DNA of 64,000 bases, from positions 10,803,805 through 10,867,804 of the forward strand of contig NC_079484.1 of the NCBI RefSeq assembly GCF_026230105.1, read 5' to 3'. Below are positions 58,163-64,000 of the stretch, one piece after another. The DNA comes from Diorhabda sublineata (lineage: Eukaryota; Arthropoda; Insecta; Coleoptera; Chrysomelidae). Both the position numbers and the translations under genes were made by a program. How positions within the stretch are numbered: position 1 is the stretch's first letter; each line of letters starts with the position of its first letter. Below the pieces are notes generated by a model that was not told the DNA's origin, did not search any database, and saw only the letters and a program-made list of their open reading frames with translations.

Positions 58163-59102
58163 TTCTTCTTCTTCCTGCTGTGTATAGGCATCATTGCCTG
58201 TTTTTCTTCACGTCATTGCCTCTGCTCAGTCACCTGGGAGGTTGTCACTCCATCTTTTCCTAGGTCTTCCAATGCTTCTTTGTCCTGCTGGTGATTTGTC
58301 CCTTGATATTTTCACAATTCGTTCTTCCGTCATGCGGTCGATGTGCTCATTCCATTTTATCTTTCTATCCAGTACCCAGTCATTGATATTATCTATTCCG
58401 CATGTTCGTCTTATGTTTTCAATCCTTTCTCTATCCAGTAGTGTTCTTCCCGCTATTCTTCGAACTATTTTCATTTCTGTAGTCTCCAATATCCGTTTCG
58501 TTTTAGAGGTCTCAGGACGGGTCTCTGCTGCATAGGATAATATAGGTCTGATTGCGGTCTTGTAAATGCGGGCTTTTGCTTCAGTTCGAATGTATTTATT
58601 TCGCCAGATTGTGTCATTTAGGTATACTGCTGCTCTTGAGGCTCTTGTAGCTTGGTTTCTTACTTCCGTCTCCACGTCCCCGTGTCCAGATATTTCGATT
58701 CCCAGATATTTAAATTTCATTTCCTGGTGGATTATTTTGTTATCCACTACAAGTTTACATCTGATCGGTGCCTTGGAAGTAACCATTGATTTTGTCTTTG
58801 CCGCTGATATTATCATATTGAATTTGTTTGCTGTTTTGTTAAATTAGTACAGTAGCCTTTGCAGATCGTCCTCGTTCTCCGCCAACAACATTTCATCCAT
58901 CACTATGTTAAATAGGAGCGGACTGAGAGAGTCCCCTTGTCTAATGCCCCTATTTGCAGGTATCTGTTCAGTTAGGTCATCATTTATTTTTGCTTGGATT
59001 GTATTTTTTGAGTATATATTTTCGATTATTTTAATGACATTATGTGGTATCTGTTCATCTGCTAGTGAGATACATTCATTTATTTTATTTGTTATTATCT
59101 TT
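58163..59102 (-). mobile_element. RTE-like LINE insertion, 5'-truncated
   Basis: The element begins within RT at 59102 and ends at 58163 with a (GAA)n tail on the minus strand. Protein order: 'ISLADEQIPHNVIKIIENIY', 'IPANRGIRQGDSLSPLLFN' (RT motif B), 'IVMDE' joined directly to 'MLLAENEDDLQRLLY', so the YADD motif has been lost by an internal deletion. Then a TAA (58844-58846) in place of a CAA Gln codon, and an open 204-codon frame with 'FKYLGIEISGHGDVETEV', 'IYKTAIRPILSYAAE', 'MKIVRRIAGRTLLDRERI' and 'WNEHIDRMTEERIVKI', 'GRPRKRWSDNL'. Perfect 12-bp duplications on both sides prove a retrotransposition event and give the exact ends. Confidence 0.92.
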
Positions 59103-59114
59103 GTACTCAAATAC
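59103..59114. repeat. Target-site duplication, right copy
   Basis: GTACTCAAATAC, identical to 58151-58162. Confidence 0.9.
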
Positions 59115-59654
59115 ATTCATATAATTTTCTGAAAACAGACTCATTCGTTTCAGAAAATAATATACCTATATTATGAGTATTTGCTACATTCTAATCGCTT
59201 GGACCATTAATTATATTAACAAAATTAGATTTTATAACAAGCAAATTCCAGAACATGAATGTGACTAAATTTATCAGGAAGATCCTATTGAATAAAATGA
59301 ATATTTCAACTACTGTATCAAATCGAAACAAGATTTTGTGAGGGTTCGAGAGCAATGTATCATCAAAAAATGACAGAAACTGGAATATCAGCAAGAAAAC
59401 ATGATCTAGAGTTGAAACACAACCATGACAAAAATGAACAAGAATTGAAACTTACAGAAAACGAACAATTTCAATCTTAAATTATATAAAATTTCTCAAA
59501 TTTTGCATCAAAATATTCTTATAGTAAATAAATGATTTATATTTTAATAATCTTGGTGAAGTGAAGAGAAAATGCTATAATTATATAACAAAAGAGTAAA
59601 TTTTTGCCCTCTATCCTCTTATGTGACAGTAGTTTTAACACACGATTTTAACTA
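59115..59654. other. Intergenic AT-rich stretch
   Basis: Nothing recognised. Confidence 0.35.
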
Positions 59655-59681
59655 AGTTACACCAACACTTACAATTACAAT

Positions 59682-59724
59682 ATCTGACGCGAGTTTCGAT
59701 AACCAAGTTATCGCCTTCAGAGAC
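59682..59724 (-). ncRNA. Hammerhead-like motif, family 1, left arm
   Basis: On the minus strand: stem I GTCT / AGAT (last pair G-U), CTGAAGG plus C, GATAAC-TTG-GTTATC, GAAA, CTCGCGTC. The A9 position is G here. Confidence 0.38.
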
Positions 59725-59741
59725 TGAAAGAAAACTAAACC

Positions 59742-59784
59742 GTCTCTGAAGACGATAACTTGGTTATCGAAACGCGCGTCAGAC
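59742..59784 (+). ncRNA. Hammerhead-like motif, family 1, right arm (best copy)
   Basis: Stem I GTCT / AGAC (4 Watson-Crick pairs), CTGAAGA, one extra C, stem II GATAAC-TTG-GTTATC (6 bp), GAAA, then CGCGCGT, C. The helix III segment ACGCGCGT is its own complement. All hammerhead core residues are present, apart from the extra C before stem II. Confidence 0.45.
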
Positions 59785-59815
59785 AGTGTAATCGTGAGTG
59801 TGGTGTAGTGGTAGA

Positions 59816-60476
59816 ATGAACAATGTGTTTAGTGAGAATGTTCCAGAAATTCCAACTTATCTACAAGAAGCTGTTCTCTATAATCAAATGAAGCAATAAT
59901 TAGCGATTAATTTTCATTGCTTTCGTCATGAAATTTCTCCCCTGGATCCGAATTAGCTGAATCGGGAATTTTTCTATAGAGAAATCGTCAAACTCCAAAG
60001 CACGCGCTTCTACAGCGACATGAAGCATATAAACGGAGCTCTTCATGCTCAACTGGCATCGATAAGCTGAGCTCAAAATTAAGAATCTGTAGTAGAAGTG
60101 AATAAAATCGCCAATGAGTTTCTCATTTCATTCCATTTCTCTTAATCGCAATTATGTTGAGTAAAACATACTTTTTCATTCTCTATAAACGCGTCTACAT
60201 ATACAATATCGCATAAATAATAAAGATCTATTTTGAAATTATTTTCAAAACAATATAAAATAACTATTTTTCTACACAGGAAGATATAATTTCCGCTTTC
60301 ACCTCTAATTTTGTTATTTTAATGATTCAAAAACATGGTCTGAATGTTTCTCAAAATAGAATACAACTACATACCTGGCTGATACCACAACGAATATTGA
60401 AATATATCTCTGTCAAAGAATGTATCTCTGATTAATCTTTTATTGATATCTAATGGCTCCCAATTGCAAGAGTTTT
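59816..60476. other. Possible Penelope-related flank
   Basis: No protein trace. Lies between the family 1 repeat and the canonical hammerhead motif, so may belong to a decayed Penelope terminal region. Confidence 0.25.
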
Positions 60477-60515
60477 TGTTAACCGGTTTCGATCTTTTTG
60501 GATCTCTTCAGAACA
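60477..60515 (-). ncRNA. Small hammerhead ribozyme motif (Penelope-type)
   Basis: Read on the minus strand: stem I TGTT / AACA, core CTGAAGA, stem II GATC - CAAAAA - GATC, GAAA, CCGG, TT. This satisfies the hammerhead consensus CUGANGA / GAAA / NUH with U as the cleavage-site residue. Helix III would be ACCGGU, which is self-complementary and too short to close within one molecule. Small hammerheads of this kind are known from Penelope-like elements and act as dimers. Self-cleavage here is predicted, not shown. Confidence 0.62.
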
Positions 60516-61240
60516 GTTTAATACCTACTAGTATGGAGACTCTAAGCTCCGCAACGCCAGCCTTGAAATATTAATATATCGCGTGGAATAATATTCTATA
60601 CATCTTTTTTCAATGAACTGATATGATAGATGTTACAAAATATCAAAAAAGTATATTCGTCAATTTATATGCCAGATTTAAATTTTGAATTTCCATTCAT
60701 TATCTTAAGAAATAAAGCCTTCCACCCTGTATGACTGTATGTACTAATTTATTACCAGAACTAAAGTACTGTTATTTGTCATCCATTTTCCTTTTATTTT
60801 TCATTTACGTGACACGACTTATATATTTTATACATTTAAATGTAACATTAGTATCTAATTTTTTGAAACTAACTTTAAAAATACTGTGATGACAGAATTA
60901 CACGGAATCTACATCGAGACATGATAATGCTACACAGATTACACATTACGGAATCAGTATTAAACCAAGTAGAAACAAAAGACCATCAAAATCCATTACT
61001 AAGTTACCTGAGGGGATTACCGCAACAACACACCATACAGCAACAATAAGCGAGTTACAGAAAGGTCGCCATTAGCATATAGGACAAACTTCAGATTACA
61101 TGCATCCTTTATACCATCCAACCACGAAGTATTATAGATATAAGGAGTCTGAACAGTATCGGGTATTTCATAGTATTCATGTACACAAAAATAAACTCAA
61201 ATCATAGTTTTCTTTTCTGCCACTGGCTGCGCAAGTATTC
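60516..61240. other. Intergenic, no gene
   Basis: Nothing beyond AT-rich sequence is recognised. Confidence 0.35.
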
Positions 61241-61358
61241 ATGACGTTATTATTATTTTATTATACATGTAAACATGCGCTAGCCCGCGAATATTAAAAT
61301 TATTTAATTTAAATATGAAATATCAATTAATTTATTTAAAATTAATTTTAAGAAAACA

Positions 61359-61448
61359 ATGTGGAGGTGTTGTTCTGTTCATGGTTGTCTTAGTGGCCGA
61401 AAGGCACGTGAGAATGTAGGAACAGTGGCATTATTCAACGTACCAAAA
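61359..61448 (+). CDS. THAP zinc-finger first exon of a P-element-like transposase
   Basis: A 30-codon exon starts at ATG 61359: 'MWRCCSVHGCLSGRKAREN' then 'VGTVALFNVPK', ending at donor GTGAGT (61449) in phase 0. This is the first half of a THAP domain (C-x2-4-C zinc ligands and the LF.VPK block), the DNA-binding module of P-element transposases and THAP9. The second half of the THAP (W..., C..H, AVPTLF) is missing: about 100 bases later the sequence jumps to the transposase C-terminus. That indicates an internal deletion like that of KP-type P elements. Confidence 0.6.
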
Positions 61449-61549
61449 GTGAGTGTATAACCTCAAAGTAATATTCAAAATTTATGTTATTAACAATTAA
61501 CAACAATTAATTAAGGTGCGTTAATTTATCCTAGTGAACAATTATTTAA

Positions 61550-61803
61550 TTTAATAGAAGTTCGGAAGAAGTATTATTGATGGTGATTGGTACAGAAACA
61601 GTACATATTGACACAATGTTTGACATATTAGATGCTGTTTCAAAAAGAAATATCTCGTTTTTTGTTGGCTGTGATAAGCATAAGAAAGAATTGACGATAA
61701 AATTCGTTAATAAGTTCTTAATGATGCGAGGACATTTTCTTGTCCAATGTTTCAATAAAAAAATGGCACACTCTACTGGCAAAAAAATATGTCCCCTATA
61801 TTG
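61550..61803 (+). pseudogene. P-element-like transposase C-terminal part
   Basis: Open frame 'SSEEVLLMVIGTETVHIDTM', 'FDILDAVSKRNISFFVGCDK', 'HKKELTIKFVNKFLMMRGHF' then 'LVQCFNKK', ending at TGA after 'KKICPLY'. The block FVGC..HK..LT..... F...R..F is that of the C-terminal region of P-element/THAP9-type transposases. The frame does not follow in phase from the THAP exon, so the two parts cannot make a joined protein here. No terminal inverted repeats could be fixed. Confidence 0.55.
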
Positions 61804-61863
61804 AGACAAATCGTTTAATATTACGTTCAGACTCCTTATAACTATACTTAGTGCATCCAAAGA

Positions 61864-62429
61864 TTACTAGTGAACAGTTCAATGTTTCATTTTTCTAATG
61901 TAAGTATATTGGTAATTTTCTGTTTCATATAAGTTGAAATATATTAGACGAAATGTATCCTCAGAAACTTTGGAAATTGACCAAATATTTTCATTTATCC
62001 AAATAATTCAAGAAAGTTTCTAAACTATGAGACAGTGATCGTTTGAAACAAAGCTACCGGGGATTGATTATTTAACGTGCCTGTTTAATGAGTTATCGAA
62101 ACTCTTCTTGTTCTTTAATTACCAAAACTTTGCAGAGTCACGGAGTTTCTAATTAAATTTTTGGATCCTGATCCATTTCTTCGACTCATTTGTGCGTTGA
62201 AATTCTTACAATTGTTTGCAATATCGAATAATTGTATTCAGATGTCGCTGGACTAGAGAAATATATGAATAAAGAGAGCGACAGACTAGATTTGTAGAAA
62301 AGAAATTTGGTCACCCCAATAACAAATTTAATCGAAAAACCAAAGTATTTCTCTGATGTAGTTTTTGGTGATGATCAATATATATACAAAGATATATTGG
62401 AAAATTATTAGCTTAGTATAGAACCAAAC
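61864..62429. other. Intergenic AT-rich stretch
   Basis: Nothing recognised. Confidence 0.35.
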
Positions 62430-63110
62430 AAAATTTCAATGTCAAAATATTGTATTACTCAACATATTCTCCTCTTAGTTCGATACATTTATTACAGCGA
62501 ACCTGCAACGTCTCTAGACCTTTCAAAAAAAAATGTTTCTTCCTGCTCTGCAAATCAGACTTCCATAGCTTTTATTACCTCCTCATTGGAAGAAAATTTA
62601 CGACCTTTTAAACTTTTGTTCAGTTGAGGAAAGAGATGATAGTCGGACGGAGCCAAATCTGGTGAATAAGGGGGGTGTTCTAGTAATTCAAACCCTAAAT
62701 CACGAATTTTTTGCATGGCAACATGGGATTTGTGTGCAGGGGCGTTGTCTTGGATAACTTTCCGCGTCTTTTATCTTCAATTTTTTCCCGTAGAGTGGTC
62801 AGTAATGTCGAATAGTAATCTCCAGCTATTGTTCTACCTTTATCCAAAAATCAATCATGATTACTCCATGGCAATCCCAAAAAACTGAAGCAAGAACATT
62901 TCCAGCAGATTTTTGGACACGAAACTTCTTAGGTCCAGAGTTTCGTCATTCCATCGATTGTTGCTTTCTTTCTGTTCCAGTTCTTATTTGGTCGAATTTT
63001 CATTAGAGTGAATTTTACGATCCAGCTTTTGACTGCTTCGCAATAAAAAACCTGACTTAGCAATTGTGACCTTCACAAGTGTGACGGTCAGTATCTTCGA
63101 CATGCGTAGC
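62430..63110 (-). mobile_element. Mariner transposase, catalytic half, pseudogene
   Basis: The minus strand reads, across frames, 'SAGNVLASVFWDCHGVIMID' (W.GWDCHGVI, middle block), 'DNAPAHKSHVAMQKIRDLGF' (second Asp), 'LEHPPYSPDLAPSDYHLFPQ' (third Asp), 'FSSNEEVIKAMEVW', then 'LETLQVRCNKCIELRGEY'. The third-Asp block has the normal mariner form D34D. Frame changes near 62760 and 62870 inactivate it. Confidence 0.75.
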
Positions 63111-63230
63111 ACGATTAAATGATAGAATTTGTTTTAATATTTACAGTGAAACTAAAATCTATAAATCTGTAAGTTTTATAGATTCCACTTCAATCCCATT
63201 AAAGTATCGTCTTCAATTATTTATTATTAA

Positions 63231-63462
63231 TGTGACAATAATGAACCATAAATATATTAATCCAATTTTATAATTCTTATGGTATAAGATAAGAACTAAT
63301 ATATAAAGAAGCCTGCAAAACTAATACTTCGTTCCTTCAATTTGACATTCGTCTAGTACGCTAGTCAGATTAGTGTAACCACTTGTAACTTTAAATTATT
63401 AAATCCCAGTTTGCTGAATAAATTGGTTTTAAAAAGCAAGTTGGTGAATTGAGTTATTGAAT
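63231..63462 (+). repeat. Gypsy-type LTR
   Basis: Starts TGTGACAATAATG, has ACTAATATATAAAGAAGCC (TATA box near 63300), AATAAA near 63417 and ends just before a TTGGCG primer-binding site. No internal gag or pol follows: the next recognisable sequence is an unrelated mariner at about 63770. Confidence 0.5.
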
Positions 63463-63482
63463 TGGCGTAGTATCAGTAGGAT
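63463..63482 (+). promoter_or_regulatory. Primer-binding site of the LTR element
   Basis: TGGCGTAGTATCAGTAGGAT resembles the insect gypsy PBS TGGCGCAGTCGGTAGGAT, complementary to a tRNA 3' end, placed immediately after the LTR as expected. Confidence 0.45.
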
Positions 63483-63769
63483 CCCAGAAGACAAGTACCA
63501 GTGTTTGGAGGAGAAAATTGTTCCTGAAAACTATGCAAGTCGTCAATTTCAACTGTTTACCTGAGGGTTTATCTGCTTTTACGAGCTTATCAGCTATTTC
63601 ATCTTTCATTTAGGTGAATCCTCTTTTATGTAGAAACCGGTTTTGAGAAAAAAGGCGGCAACTAATTTTTGGAAGGGTTAAAAAGGTATATGGACTTAAA
63701 CAAGACTAAGTTGAAAAATGAAATTGATCATCGTACAAAATGTCTTTAGTGGACATCTTACTCAATTAT

Positions 63770-64000
63770 AGATAGGACTTGCGATTCATGGATAGGTTGG
63801 ATTGGGCGAGAAAGGACGAAACATAAGCCTCCTCGATCTCCACAGTTGAATCTGTATGATTTGTGGTTCTGAGGTTACATTATATCAGTAATTTTGGTAC
63901 AATATTCTGAAATCAGTGAATTGAAGAATCGTATCCAAAGAACTAATACTATTAGAAATATGCCGCAAAGCTTAGAACGTGTTCGAGGACGACGAAACGT
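63770..64000 (+). mobile_element. Mariner transposase C-terminal fragment, cut by window end
   Basis: Plus-strand trace 'SWIGWIGRERTKHKPPRSPQ', 'LNLYDLW' then 'GYIISVILVQYSEISELKNR' and 'NMPQSLERVRGRRNV'. It parallels RWIGRRG..WPPRSPDLTPLDFFLWGYLK of the 39 kb copy, so it is a diverged relative. The last Asp is preserved (YDLW), but the Asp of SPDL is Gln. Confidence 0.6.

Larger units (their letters stand above)
59655..59815. repeat. Foldback repeat (family 1), both arms well preserved
   Basis: Inverted arms (59659-59728 and 59738-59810) share ACACCAACACTTACAATTAC / GTAATCGTGAGTGTGGTGT and the hammerhead-like core. The spacer is only about 20 bases, so a transcript would fold into one long hairpin. 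Confidence 0.75.

Noticed and set aside
58194..58847. Plus-strand frames of 113 and 93 codons
   Set aside because: Antisense shadows of the RTE-like LINE on the minus strand.
63630..63650. GAAACCGGTTTT, similar to the hammerhead 3' core
   Set aside because: No CUGANGA or stem II precedes it.

Overview
This is an AT-rich insect nuclear window, most likely from a beetle. The order is inferred from the mix of elements and is not proven. The evidence for an insect is CYP4-type cytochrome P450 exons, very short introns (55-61 nt) beside long ones full of transposons, short CCTAA telomere-like runs, and a dense mixture of mariner, Tc1, R1/RTE/Jockey LINE, gypsy, Penelope, MULE and P-element-like remnants. 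Nothing bacterial is visible. Most open frames are decayed transposons. Host coding sequence is sparse.

Host genes. The clearest host gene is a minus-strand CYP4-like P450. Four of its exons can be joined in phase: 16131-16296, 11841-11953, 6718-6808 and 6471-6656. Together they encode about the first 185 residues, and the rest must lie beyond the left edge or be lost. Introns 1 and 2 (about 4.2 and 5.0 kb) are filled with mobile elements. Intron 3 is 61 nt and has an odd GA donor. A second P450 first exon of exactly the same length (166 nt) lies at 21859-22024, and a weaker third candidate at 37580-37784, so this looks like the remains of a tandem P450 cluster. A separate two-exon frame of 86 codons lies at 50055-50370 (minus). 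Its product is unknown.

Mobile elements. 0.8-6.4 kb: a broken DUF7869-type gene, three old mariner/Tc1 remnants and a young DD41D mariner with a single frameshift. 8.9-11.3 kb: a MULE-like element with palindromic ends and a nested RTE LINE. 12-20.9 kb: LINE pieces, foldback repeats, a truncated R1-clade LINE joined directly to a truncated mariner. 21.2-21.8 kb: a Penelope-like RT relic. 23-26.2 kb: decayed gypsy pol and a LINE tail. 28-29.3 kb: a GC-richer foldback region. 39.1-41.1 kb: a nearly complete mariner-like element with inverted repeats of about 395 bp, whose only visible lesion is one Trp-to-stop change. 42-47.8 kb: LINE, Tc1 and mariner remnants. 49-54.5 kb: an inverted pair of LTR-like repeats and an R1-type LINE next to CCTAA repeats. 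55-59 kb: LINE fragments, one with a clean target-site duplication. 61.3-61.9 kb: an internally deleted P-element/THAP gene. 62.4-64 kb: mariners and a gypsy LTR with primer-binding site.

The most unusual signal is a set of hammerhead-ribozyme-like motifs. One has the full CUGANGA...GAAA core (60477-60515). Two other repeat families (around 17.0, 35.8 and 59.7 kb, and around 13.6, 17.2 and 17.6 kb) keep the same layout but carry one extra nucleotide before stem II. In all three families the helix III segment is self-complementary, as expected for small Penelope-associated hammerheads that work as dimers.
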